NCBI GenBank assembly: GCA_016234405.1
Contig: JACRCC010000047.1
Location: 1 to 36,961 of the forward strand
Direction: 5' to 3'
Source of the DNA: Deltaproteobacteria bacterium
GTDB lineage: Bacteria > Desulfobacterota > GWC2-55-46
DNA length: 36,961 bases
The notes beneath the pieces are model-generated. The model was given only the letters and a program-made list of their open reading frames with translations, did not search any database and was not told where the DNA came from. The position numbers were made by a program, and so were the translations under genes. Shown here one piece after another: positions 24,161-31,782 of this stretch (its first letter is position 1; every line of letters starts with the position of its first letter).

Positions 24161-25540
24161 TTAACGGCCGACTTCTATCCCGTATTCGGCCACTCCCGCG
24201 GGCGTCTCCGTGAAGACCATCATTACCGGCACGCTCGTCCTTGCCGGTATCACTCCGCCGCCGGTATCCTTGACAGCTTTTGTCAGTTCGTCTTTAGACA
24301 TGTTTTTAAGGTCGTCTTTGGAAGCAATCCTGCCCGGGGCCCCGGGCAGGGAGGCGAGTTTCGCGCCCTTTGAATCGAATATCGAGCCCACGACTTTGCC
24401 TACGCTCTGAGGGAGTCCAGTGGTATTTCTTATGACGGCGTCTATGACGAATATTTTACCGATATTTTTATTTTCGATGAAGTAGCCGTTCACCGACTCG
24501 ACGTCAACGGCCTTTACCGCCGGGGGCAAAGGCGAGATGAGGTTTTTAACGGTCTGCGCCGCGCCCGTGAAATAAACGGCGCCGGCCGCGATGATGATTA
24601 TGACGGCGGCGATTATCGCGCCCATGCCTTCGGACTTGGCCGCCGCAGTCTTCTTTTCTTTAACGACTTCCTCGTCGTGTATCTTGATGTCTTCCTTGCG
24701 CAGCGATTCTTTCAATCTCCCTGCAGGGTCTTTCCGGGTTTTGGTTTTGCCGTCCGCGTCCTCGCGCACGGGAGGAGGTTGTCCGCCAAAGGCCTCTTTC
24801 ATTATGTCGTCCACGCCCTTTTGCTCAGGCGTCGCCGATTCGTCCGAGGTCTTGAATTCAAATTCGTCTTTGTCGAGGCCGCCGGCGGCCGATGCGGGCG
24901 CGGGCTTTGTCATTTCAGGCTCTTGCGGTATCTTGCCGAAGCCGAAATCGTGTTGGGGAGGCGCAGGCTCTTGCGGTATGCCGCCCAAGCCGAAATCGCT
25001 TTGTGCGGGGGGAGGAGCGGGGGCTTCCTCGTCGTGGCTTGGAGGCTCAAAACCTCCTGACCCGAAGCTATCCTGAAAACCCTGCTCTCCTTCAAGGCCG
25101 CCAGACGCTTCGCCGCCCGGTTGGTCTGCGTTGAAGTCGAACCCTCCGTAATTGCCTTCCGTTTGCCGTGATTCGTCGCCGAACTTGAAGTCAACGTCGC
25201 CGCCTGTATCCGCGCCTGTCCCGGCCCCATAACCAGCATCCCCGCCGGCTGCACCGGTGTCCGCGCCGGTTGAAGACGGAGGAGGCGGCGCTTCAAAACC
25301 GCCGGACGGCAAAGGAGCCTGTGCGCCCTTGTCTGTTTCTATTTGATCGTTAGACGGCGGCGGGGGTTGACCGCCGGACGGCGGCGGGGGCGCGGCCTCT
25401 TGCGGGGCATCCTGATATCCCGGAGGCCTGACGATAAAAACATTTTGGCACTTAGTGCACCTGACCTTTATCCCGGCACCCGTTACCTTTGAATCGTCGA
25501 GCCGGAACTTGGTCTGGCATTTATCGCACTGGATTACCAC
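24161..25540 (-). CDS. MJ0042 zinc-ribbon / DUF3426-like membrane protein
   Basis: This 459-residue protein begins with the MJ0042 zinc finger: MVIQCDKCQTKFRLDD followed by VRCTKCQNVFIV (two CxxC pairs). A long low-complexity Pro/Gly/Glu region (about 40-225) has repeated units such as DFGLGGIPQEPAP/DFGFGKIPQEPE. A basic stretch leads to one transmembrane helix (AIIAAVIIIIAAGAVYFTG, about 310-330), then a C-terminal domain with DAVIRNTTGLPQSVGKVVGS and GVIPARTSVPVMMVF, as in DUF3426 proteins. Such proteins are common in Desulfobacterota and Proteobacteria; no function is established. Probably inner-membrane with a periplasmic C-terminus. Confidence 0.8.
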   Translation of the reverse strand: MVIQCDKCQTKFRLDDSKVTGAGIKVRCTKCQNVFIVRPPGYQDAPQEAAPPPPSGGQPPPPSNDQIETDKGAQAPLPSGGFEAPPPPSSTGADTGAAGGDAGYGAGTGADTGGDVDFKFGDESRQTEGNYGGFDFNADQPGGEASGGLEGEQGFQDSFGSGGFEPPSHDEEAPAPPPAQSDFGLGGIPQEPAPPQHDFGFGKIPQEPEMTKPAPASAAGGLDKDEFEFKTSDESATPEQKGVDDIMKEAFGGQPPPVREDADGKTKTRKDPAGRLKESLRKEDIKIHDEEVVKEKKTAAAKSEGMGAIIAAVIIIIAAGAVYFTGAAQTVKNLISPLPPAVKAVDVESVNGYFIENKNIGKIFVIDAVIRNTTGLPQSVGKVVGSIFDSKGAKLASLPGAPGRIASKDDLKNMSKDELTKAVKDTGGGVIPARTSVPVMMVFTETPAGVAEYGIEVGR

Positions 25541-25745
25541 TATTGGGCCTCTTTAAATAACTTCGCCGGGACAGTATAGGGAAATTATATTGCTTTTAGC
25601 ATAGTTTGCAAGTTAATTCAACAAGTATAGCGAGTGTGGGCGCGGCGCGCTCGGCGCTCGGCATCGGCGCGTGTGACATTAATCATGCCATCAGGCGGGT
25701 TTCGTGCTAAAATAAAAATGAAAAAGTCCTTGACGCGGAGGTTTT

Positions 25746-26240
25746 ATGTCCGGAAATGCCGTAAAACTCGACCTTAGAATCATGTCCGTCTTTGAGAGGC
25801 ACCCGAGGATATTCGACGAGTGGGATGCCCTTCCCGCCGAGGGGGTTCTCCAGATAATAAACGACCACGACCCCAAGCCCCTGCACTATCAGTTGGAGGG
25901 GGAGTTTAAGGGCAAGTTCGCATGGGACTACGTTGAGAAAGGCCCTAAGGACTGGGTGGTAAACATCACCAAGTTGAGACCTTACGAGGCAAAGGGAGAA
26001 GAGCTGAGGGCAAAGGTCGCGGCCGCGCTCAGTAACGTGCGCCCGCATCTTCAGGCCGACGGCGGAGACGTGGAACTTGTGGAGATTGACGAGGCACGGA
26101 TGCTCGTCAAGGTGAAACTCGTTGGCGCGTGCAACGGATGCCCGTCCGCTGCCATGACCTTGAAGTCCGGCGTGGAGCACACGATTAAGAAATTCGCCCC
26201 GGAGATAAAGGGCGTTGAGGCCGTGACCGTGAACCGTTGA
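25746..26240 (+). CDS. DUF2249-NifU C-terminal domain fusion protein
   Basis: This 164-residue protein starts at ATG with GGAGG 4 bases upstream. Residues about 5-80 match DUF2249 (LDLR, RHPRIFDEWDAL, IINDHDPKPLHYQ, WDYVEKGPKDWVVNI). Residues about 85-164 are a NifU-like iron-sulfur scaffold domain (LSNVRPHLQADGGDVELVEI and the cluster-binding CNGCP motif in GACNGCPSAAMTLKSGVE). The CxxC can hold or transfer an Fe-S cluster. DUF2249 proteins are often linked with redox and nitrogen-oxide metabolism. The gene precedes an ABC exporter/cytochrome series by 141 bases. A Fe-S delivery or repair role is inference. Confidence 0.85.
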   Translation: MSGNAVKLDLRIMSVFERHPRIFDEWDALPAEGVLQIINDHDPKPLHYQLEGEFKGKFAWDYVEKGPKDWVVNITKLRPYEAKGEELRAKVAAALSNVRPHLQADGGDVELVEIDEARMLVKVKLVGACNGCPSAAMTLKSGVEHTIKKFAPEIKGVEAVTVNR

Positions 26241-26317
26241 CCGCGTAAAGACCGTGCACCATGACCGTGATGAGGCCGTGGCTGTGAAAAGACTTTTCCT
26301 TTACACGGTTCACGGTC
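26225..26317. repeat. Inverted repeat around the 3' end of the NifU-like gene
   Basis: GACCGTGAACCG (26225-26236) is exactly complementary to CGGTTCACGGTC (26306-26317). Between them are further GACCGTG units (for example at 26251 and 26262). The motif also resembles CCGTGAACCGTGACCG at the end of gcvPB (about 21333-21348). Possibly a terminator-like or REP-type structure between genes. Confidence 0.5.
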
Positions 26318-26381
26318 ATGGCCGTTACGCCGCCTTCCCAATGGACACCGGCTGCAAAAACCTGTATATAATGTAAAGACC

Positions 26382-27500
26382 GTGTTCTGGCTCGCCATAA
26401 AAACATTATTTTATGAAAAGGTGCGTCTCATGACCACGCTCATGGGCATCACCTTTTCAACGCTTCTCACCATAACCCAGATAGGGATGTACTTCGGGTT
26501 CATGGGCAACGCCACGATGATAATCAGACACACGGACGCGGACGTCTGGGTTGCGTCGAAAAATATCCAGAACTTTGATTTTGCAAACCCCATACCCGAG
26601 GACAGGATAAACAGGGTCCGCGCCCTTGACGGGGTTGAAAGCGCGGACAGGATAATCGTCTGGTGGGGTTTCTTGAAACTGCCCAGCGGCGGGCAAGAGC
26701 AGGTGCAGATAGTGGGCTTTAACCCTGATTCAGGCATAGCTGCGCCGTGGGCCATGATCGAGGGGGATGCCTACGACGTTAAGGGCGGCAGGTACATGAT
26801 AGTTGACAAAACGTCGGAGCAGAGACTCGGTAAGCTGAAGTTGGGGCAGGTTTGGGAGCTTACCGGAAAAAAATTCAAGCTCGTGGGCATATCCGAGGGC
26901 ATAAAAACCTTCACGACCGCCCCGCTCGTATTCATGTCCTACAACCAGTCAAAGGCGTTTTTCCCCGCAAACACCGCCACATACGTGGTGGCCAAGATAA
27001 AGGACAAGGGCCGGTTGGGCGAGGTGGTGGAGACCTTGCGGGCGACGATGAAGGATAACGACGTTTATACGAAGGGCGAGTTCGTCTACAAGACCGTCAT
27101 GTATTGGACGGTGCAGACCGGCATGGGCATGGGATTTTTCCTTACCGCCATACTTGGGCTTACGGTCGGCGGCGTCATAGTCGGGCAGACCATCTACGCC
27201 AACACCATGGAGCACATACAGGAATTCGGGACTCTGAAGGCCATAGGCGCGAAGAATTCCGACTTATACAAGATAATCTTCACTCAGGCAGGGATAAGCG
27301 CGGTCATAGGGTTTGCGGCCGGGTCAATCATAATCCTCCTCCTTAAAGACCTGATAGAAAAAGTTGGGGTGACTCTATATTTAAGTTTCTGGCTCTTTGT
27401 GCCGATGTTTTTTATTATACTCCTTACGTGCCTTCTTTCGGCGTATTTTTCCATTCGCAAGGTCAAGATGCTTGACCCTGTGATGGTCTTTCGGGGTTGA
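26382..27500 (+). CDS. ABC exporter permease (DevC/MacB-type, FtsX domain)
   Basis: This 372-residue protein starts at GTG. An N-terminal transmembrane helix (TLMGITFSTLLTITQIGMYFGF) is followed by a periplasmic domain (about 45-230). Then come three helices of the FtsX fold (GMGFFLTAILGLTVGGVIVG; ISAVIGFAAGSIIILL; LFVPMFFIILLTCLLSAYF), ending in VKMLDPVMVFRG as usual for this family. It forms the membrane part of a DevBCA/MacAB-like tripartite exporter with the ATPase 1 base downstream and the fusion protein after it. The substrate is unknown; DevBCA exporters move glycolipids or other lipophilic compounds. No TolC gene is adjacent. Confidence 0.88.
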   Translation: MFWLAIKTLFYEKVRLMTTLMGITFSTLLTITQIGMYFGFMGNATMIIRHTDADVWVASKNIQNFDFANPIPEDRINRVRALDGVESADRIIVWWGFLKLPSGGQEQVQIVGFNPDSGIAAPWAMIEGDAYDVKGGRYMIVDKTSEQRLGKLKLGQVWELTGKKFKLVGISEGIKTFTTAPLVFMSYNQSKAFFPANTATYVVAKIKDKGRLGEVVETLRATMKDNDVYTKGEFVYKTVMYWTVQTGMGMGFFLTAILGLTVGGVIVGQTIYANTMEHIQEFGTLKAIGAKNSDLYKIIFTQAGISAVIGFAAGSIIILLLKDLIEKVGVTLYLSFWLFVPMFFIILLTCLLSAYFSIRKVKMLDPVMVFRG

Positions 27501-27501
27501 T

Positions 27502-28176
27502 GTGGATATTGCGCTTGAGACAAAAGACGTGACGAAGATTTACAGACAGGGCGGGATAGAGGTCGTTGCCGTCGAGGGGGTCTCGCTTTCCCTTGAGGCC
27601 GGGATGGTGCTCCTTATCATGGGGCCTTCGGGGTCGGGCAAGACCACGCTTTTGTCCATGATGGGCTGCATACTCCAGCCAACAAGCGGCACGGTGCGGG
27701 TGGACAAAGGGGTTGTGAGCGGTCTCAGCATAGACCTGTTGCCGGACATACGGAAAAAATATTTCGGGTTCGTCTTTCAATCGTTCAATCTCTTTCCGTC
27801 GCTTACGGCAACGGAAAACATCGAGGTGATATTGAGGCTCAAGGGATGGAAAAAGGCGGACATGCGGGAAACGGCCGTTGGACTCCTCGACGCCGTTGGG
27901 CTAAAACAAAGGGCCGGGTTCTATCCGAGGGATTTGAGCGGCGGGGAAAAGCAGAGGGTGGCCTTTGCAAGGGCAATGGCAGGAGACCCCGCGATAATAC
28001 TCGCGGACGAGCCTACGGCAAATCTTGATTCCAAGACCGGCAACTCGGTGCTCGAACTCCTTAAAGACATGGCCGAGACCTTCGGCAAGGCCGTTGCCAT
28101 CGTGAGCCACGACCCCAGGGCCGAGGCCCTGGCCCACAGGGTCGTCTTTCTCGAAGACGGGAGGCTGAGACAATGA
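27502..28176 (+). CDS. ABC exporter ATP-binding protein (DevA/LolD/MacB-type)
   Basis: This 224-residue protein starts at GTG, 1 base after the permease stop. Walker A is GPSGSGKTTL, the Q-loop is FVFQSFNLFPSLTATENIE, the signature is LSGGEKQRVAFARAM, Walker B is AIILADEPTANLD and the H-loop is AIVSHDPR. The sequence is of the MacB/LolD class of mechanotransmitting exporters, not importers. It powers the permease encoded upstream. Its stop overlaps the start of the next gene (ATGA). Confidence 0.95.
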   Translation: MDIALETKDVTKIYRQGGIEVVAVEGVSLSLEAGMVLLIMGPSGSGKTTLLSMMGCILQPTSGTVRVDKGVVSGLSIDLLPDIRKKYFGFVFQSFNLFPSLTATENIEVILRLKGWKKADMRETAVGLLDAVGLKQRAGFYPRDLSGGEKQRVAFARAMAGDPAIILADEPTANLDSKTGNSVLELLKDMAETFGKAVAIVSHDPRAEALAHRVVFLEDGRLRQ

Positions 28177-29225
28177 AGAAGCGCGTCCCGTTCATTGCGG
28201 CGATTGTCATTGCCGCAGTATTGCTTGCCGTATTGATTTTTGCGTCGAGAAGGACCGGCGAACAAAAACCCCAAGGGGGGCAAAACCCTCCTGCGATAAG
28301 CTCTCTCAAGAGGTTTGTGGCGGCCGAGGGCAAGATAGAGACCGAGGCCGGGGGGCAGGTGGACGTAGGGAGTGAGCTTATCGGCAGGATTGCCAAAGTT
28401 TACGTTAAGGTTGGAGATGAGGTTAAGGCCGGGGATGTGCTCGCGTCCCTCGATTCAAAGGATTATCAGGCAAGGCTCAAGGGATCCGAATCCGAGCTTG
28501 CGGTTGCGCTGTCAAGGCTTGCGGAGGTTAGGGCAGGCTCAAGGACTGAAGAGATAAAAAGGGCGCAATACATCCTCGATGGCGCTGTTGCCGAGGCTGA
28601 GCTTGCGAAGAAAAATCTCCTCAGGCACAGGGACCTTCACGCAAAGGGTTTTATCTCGGAGTATCAGCTTGAAGAAAAGGTGAGCGCGTTTAAGGTGGCC
28701 AAGGCGCGGGTAAAGGAGCGCAGGCAAGAATTGACCCTCCTTGAAAAAGGGCCTAAGGCCGAGACCCTCGTCTTTTACGAAAAAAGCGTCGAGGCCGCAA
28801 AGGCCGCGGCAACGTTTAACGGAAGCCTTCTTGAAAAATCCGTCATAAGGTCTCCCATATCAGGCCGTGTGATAAGAAAGCTCATGGAGGAGGGGGAGAC
28901 CGTAATACCGGAGACCCCGATGCTGACGGTGGCGGACGTAACCCGCGTCAGGGTAAACGCCGAGGTGGACGAGACGGACATAGGCCGAATCGCGTTGGGG
29001 GATGAGGCGGATATAACGTCGGATGCCTATCCGGGGCAGGTCTATAAGGGCGTCATCACGGAGATAAACGATTACGTGGGGGAGAGGAAGGTCAAGCCCA
29101 ACAACACGGCAAAGAATATGGACATGAAGGTCATACAGGTAAAACTCGCCTTAAAGGAGCGCACGCCCCTTAAGCTCGGCATGACCGTTGACGTGAGGAT
29201 AACGCCGGGCAAGAAGGGGCGATGA
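28173..29225 (+). CDS. HlyD/DevB-type membrane fusion protein
   Basis: This 350-residue protein starts at ATG overlapping the ATPase stop by 4 bases. It has an N-terminal anchor (FIAAIVIAAVLLAVLIFAS, about 6-25), a lipoyl-like half (VDVGSELIGRIAKVYVKVGDEVKAGDVLASLDS), a long coiled-coil hairpin (about 100-210, rich in Ala/Lys/Glu), the second lipoyl half (SPISGRVIRKLMEEGETV) and a beta-barrel domain (VNAEVDETDIGRIALGDEAD; GMTVDVRITPG). It links the inner-membrane exporter to an outer-membrane channel. The linker around 28268-28290 carries a G-run/C-run stretch. Confidence 0.92.
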   Translation: MKKRVPFIAAIVIAAVLLAVLIFASRRTGEQKPQGGQNPPAISSLKRFVAAEGKIETEAGGQVDVGSELIGRIAKVYVKVGDEVKAGDVLASLDSKDYQARLKGSESELAVALSRLAEVRAGSRTEEIKRAQYILDGAVAEAELAKKNLLRHRDLHAKGFISEYQLEEKVSAFKVAKARVKERRQELTLLEKGPKAETLVFYEKSVEAAKAAATFNGSLLEKSVIRSPISGRVIRKLMEEGETVIPETPMLTVADVTRVRVNAEVDETDIGRIALGDEADITSDAYPGQVYKGVITEINDYVGERKVKPNNTAKNMDMKVIQVKLALKERTPLKLGMTVDVRITPGKKGR

Positions 29226-29247
29226 AAACGGCAAAGGGATGAGATAG

Positions 29248-30402
29248 ATGAAGGTTAAGGTTTGGGACTTGCCGACGAGACTCGTTCATTGGCTGCTTGT
29301 CGCGGTTTTTGCGCTTGCCTTTTTAGCGTCAAGGGACGAGTGGCTGCTTGAATACCACGCCGCGGCCGGTTACGCGGCGCTTGTGCTCGTCCTATTCAGG
29401 GTCTTCTGGGGGTTCGCGGGCGCCCGGTATGCGCGATTTTCGGATTTTGTAAGGGGTTTTAAAGAGGTTGGCGAATTTCTCCGCGGCGTTGTCAGGTTTC
29501 ATCCCAAGAGATACCTCGGTCACAACCCGGCGGTCGGCTGGATAATCCTCTTTATCCTCGCGTCCGCGGCCGCGATAGTCGTAACCGGCGTTATAACTTA
29601 CGGCGGAGAGGAAAATAGAGGCGTATGGGCGGGCGTCTTTACGTTAGAGGCCGCGGTCTACGCAAGGGCCGCGCATGTCTTTCTCTCATACCTGCTCGTC
29701 TTCGTGATAGTGCTGCACATTTGCGCGGCCTTGTTCCATGATTTTATCTTGAAGGAAAACATCATACTTGCGATGTTCACCGGAAAGAAAGAGGACGCGG
29801 AGTCGTGGGGCGAGCGCGTTGCACACCTTAAACCGGAAGAGGAACCCACGAGGACGGGCCTTATCGTCTGGATAATTATTTCCATCCTTGGCGGCCTGGG
29901 GCTTGTCTTTATGCGGCCTGAAGGCAGGAGCGATCCGGCGCGGATTGAGCCGGTCAAGATAATCGCCTCATCCGGAATGGCCGTGGAACTGAAAATAAAC
30001 AGGGTCTGGTTTGAGGAGTGCGCGCGGTCGTGCCACGCCGGGTTTCACCCTACGCTCCTGCCCGAGGCGTCGTGGAAAAAGGTCATGGCCGGCCTTGAAG
30101 ACCATTTTGGGGAAAACGTTTCCCTTGACGCGAAGACCAACGAAGAGATAAGTTATTACCTCGTTTCCGCATCCGCCGAGCGTTCTACGTCCGAGGCCTC
30201 AAGAAAAATCCTTTATTCATTGAAGGGCGCTCCTCCGAGCCTCCGTATAACCCAAGCGCCGTATTGGAAGGATAAACACGCAAGGATACCCCCGGACGTA
30301 TACGCGAGAAAATCCGTCATGAGCAAGGGTAACTGCGTTGCTTGCCACCCCGGGGCCGAGAAGGGGTCTTTCGAGGACAGGGACATCGGCATCCCGGATT
30401 AG
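29248..30402 (+). CDS. Cytochrome b561 fused to a diheme cytochrome c (DHC)
   Basis: This 384-residue protein has residues 1 to about 190 as a di-heme cytochrome b561 domain with four helices and candidate heme histidines in LPTRLVHWLL, LEYHAAAGYAAL, AHVFLSYLL and VLHICAALFHDF. A fifth helix (TGLIVWIIISILGGLGLVFM, about 208-230) leads to a periplasmic DHC domain: a first heme site reading CARSCH (C258, C262, H263), then HPTLLPEASWKKVM, DHFGENVSLD and APYWKDKHARIP, and a canonical CVACH site (C363, C366, H367). The first site has three residues between the cysteines instead of two. The paralogue at 30957 has a normal CSLCH there. Probably quinol-linked electron transfer to periplasmic partners such as the adjacent SHP. 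Confidence 0.9.
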   Translation: MKVKVWDLPTRLVHWLLVAVFALAFLASRDEWLLEYHAAAGYAALVLVLFRVFWGFAGARYARFSDFVRGFKEVGEFLRGVVRFHPKRYLGHNPAVGWIILFILASAAAIVVTGVITYGGEENRGVWAGVFTLEAAVYARAAHVFLSYLLVFVIVLHICAALFHDFILKENIILAMFTGKKEDAESWGERVAHLKPEEEPTRTGLIVWIIISILGGLGLVFMRPEGRSDPARIEPVKIIASSGMAVELKINRVWFEECARSCHAGFHPTLLPEASWKKVMAGLEDHFGENVSLDAKTNEEISYYLVSASAERSTSEASRKILYSLKGAPPSLRITQAPYWKDKHARIPPDVYARKSVMSKGNCVACHPGAEKGSFEDRDIGIPD

Positions 30403-30462
30403 GTTTTTTGTTGCCGCGTATTTCTAATGAAGGTTTAATGATTAAGGGGATAGCATATTGCT

Positions 30463-30927
30463 ATGAGGGAAAAACCGTCTTTATATTTGCTCAGTGTAAA
30501 CTCCGCGAAGAATCTGCTTCTTCTCGTGTTTTCAGCCGTTCTTTTTTCAGGAGGCATTGCGTTTGCCGCCGCCCCGGAGACGCAGGCCATATTGAACGCC
30601 TTCATGGCCGAGTCCCGAAAGGCCGAGCCGAACCTCAAGACATTCAGCGCGGAAGAGGGCAAGATGTTTTTTAACTCCAAAAGGACGCATACCGCAAAAA
30701 AAGAGGAGCGTTCATGCACCACCTGCCACACGGACAATCCTGCCCGGCAGGGAAAAACGCCCGTCGGAAAAATCATAGAGCCTATGGCCGCATCGGTAAA
30801 CAAAGAACGCTTTATGGATAACAAAAAGGTCGAAAAGTGGTTTAAGAGGAATTGCGTTTGGGTGCTTGAGAGGGAATGCACGGCAAAGGAAAAAGGCAAC
30901 TATATAACCTTCATGCTTTCACGGTAA
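30463..30927 (+). CDS. SHP-type monoheme cytochrome c (sphaeroides heme protein, DUF1924)
   Basis: This 154-residue protein has a signal peptide (about 13-36, ending AFA). The mature part matches SHP: GKMFFNSKRTH, one heme site CTTCH (C85, C88, H89), GKTPVGKIIEPMA, ASVNKERFMDNKKVEKWF, then RNCVWVLEREC. In Rhodobacter sphaeroides SHP the distal heme ligand is an Asn next to a Cys pair; here N130, C131 and C139 correspond. SHP binds oxygen and nitric oxide, releases Asn on reduction, and takes electrons from DHC. Its neighbours are a b561-DHC fusion and a free DHC, the known functional partners. Strong assignment. Confidence 0.9.
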   Translation: MREKPSLYLLSVNSAKNLLLLVFSAVLFSGGIAFAAAPETQAILNAFMAESRKAEPNLKTFSAEEGKMFFNSKRTHTAKKEERSCTTCHTDNPARQGKTPVGKIIEPMAASVNKERFMDNKKVEKWFKRNCVWVLERECTAKEKGNYITFMLSR

Positions 30928-30956
30928 AAAATCTTTTTTGAATGGAGAGGGTTTCG

Positions 30957-31463
30957 ATGGGAATAAGATATGTTTTTTTTGCGTTTTTGATTGCCGGTGG
31001 ATTTGCGGCTGCGGCCGGGCCGGCCATTGCCGGTGACGGCGAAAAGCTGTTTCCGGTCGTAGACAATCAGGTCTACGCGCAGGAGTGCTCGTTATGCCAT
31101 TATCTGTATCAGCCGGGTCTGCTGCCCGAGCGTTCGTGGGAAAAACTCATGAAAGAATCAAACGACCACTTCGGAGAGAACCTCGGCCTCGACGAAAAGA
31201 CCGCGTCCGAGATACTCTCATATCTCAAGGCAAACTGCGCTGAAAAGACTCGTAACAAGCGGGCGAAAAGGATTCTATCCTCGGTCGGCGGCGCCGTGCC
31301 TTTGCGCGTCACGGAAACCCCCTACATGAAGGGAGAGCACCGGAGGATAAAGGCCGAGGTCTTCAAACGCCCCTCTATTCAGAGTTTTTCAAACTGCGCG
31401 GCCTGCCACAAAACAGCGGCCCAAGGGGATTTTGATGAGGACAACGTTTCAATCCCAAAGTAG
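30957..31463 (+). CDS. Free-standing diheme cytochrome c (DHC)
   Basis: The start is ATG 30957, with GAGAGGG 5 bases upstream; the in-frame ATG at 30942 has no site of its own. The 168-residue protein has a signal peptide (about 1-25, ending AIA) and two canonical heme sites: CSLCH (C44, C47, H48) and CAACH (C147, C150, H151). Between them are the DHC family segments PGLLPERSWEKLM, DHFGENLGLD and a KRILSSVG helix. It is homologous to the C-terminal domain of the 29248 protein. It would act as periplasmic electron donor to SHP. Confidence 0.9.
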   Translation: MGIRYVFFAFLIAGGFAAAAGPAIAGDGEKLFPVVDNQVYAQECSLCHYLYQPGLLPERSWEKLMKESNDHFGENLGLDEKTASEILSYLKANCAEKTRNKRAKRILSSVGGAVPLRVTETPYMKGEHRRIKAEVFKRPSIQSFSNCAACHKTAAQGDFDEDNVSIPK

Positions 31464-31465
31464 CA

Positions 31466-31632
31466 TTACGCGCCTTCGGCGGCCTTTGCCTCTTTTGCGG
31501 CGATGTAATTTCCGTGTTGTCCTTGAAATCATTCGCCGTTATCTTGAGACCCATAACTTCACCTCCGTTTGAGATAGAAAAAGACAGTAGTATAAGACAA
31601 AGCCCCGAAGACGCGGCAAGAAACCATTTCAC
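31466..31632 (-). pseudogene. Small exported-protein gene, apparently frameshifted
   Basis: From GTG 31632 the frame encodes a signal-like peptide (MKWFLAASSGLCLILLSFSI) and then, after an in-frame ATG at 31554 with an excellent GGAGGTGAAG site, MGLKITANDFKDNT. In that frame it runs into atypical sequence, antisense to the DHC gene, and stops at 31375. Shifting by one base at the GG near 31516 instead gives GNYIAAKEAKAAEGA and a TAA at 31466, exactly abutting the DHC stop without overlap. A single missing G would explain this. The product (about 55 residues, or 29 from the inner ATG) is not recognised. The rest of 31464-31782 contains nothing else supportable. Confidence 0.4.
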
Positions 31633-31782
31633 GCCCGACCTCCATACAATGAAGCATAGTTCAGTTTATCCCAAAACGGCATCCCCGCAAACGCATGGGG
31701 GCGCAGTTCCCGCTCATCAATTCCACTTGATAAAAAAGATGGAAGTTTTATACTGATACATGATGAAGAAGGGGGGTTTTGT

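Noticed and set aside
31375-31465. C-terminal extension of the small minus-strand ORF antisense to the DHC gene
   Set aside because: It is the antisense of a well-supported cytochrome gene and has atypical composition; the one-base-shifted ending fits better.
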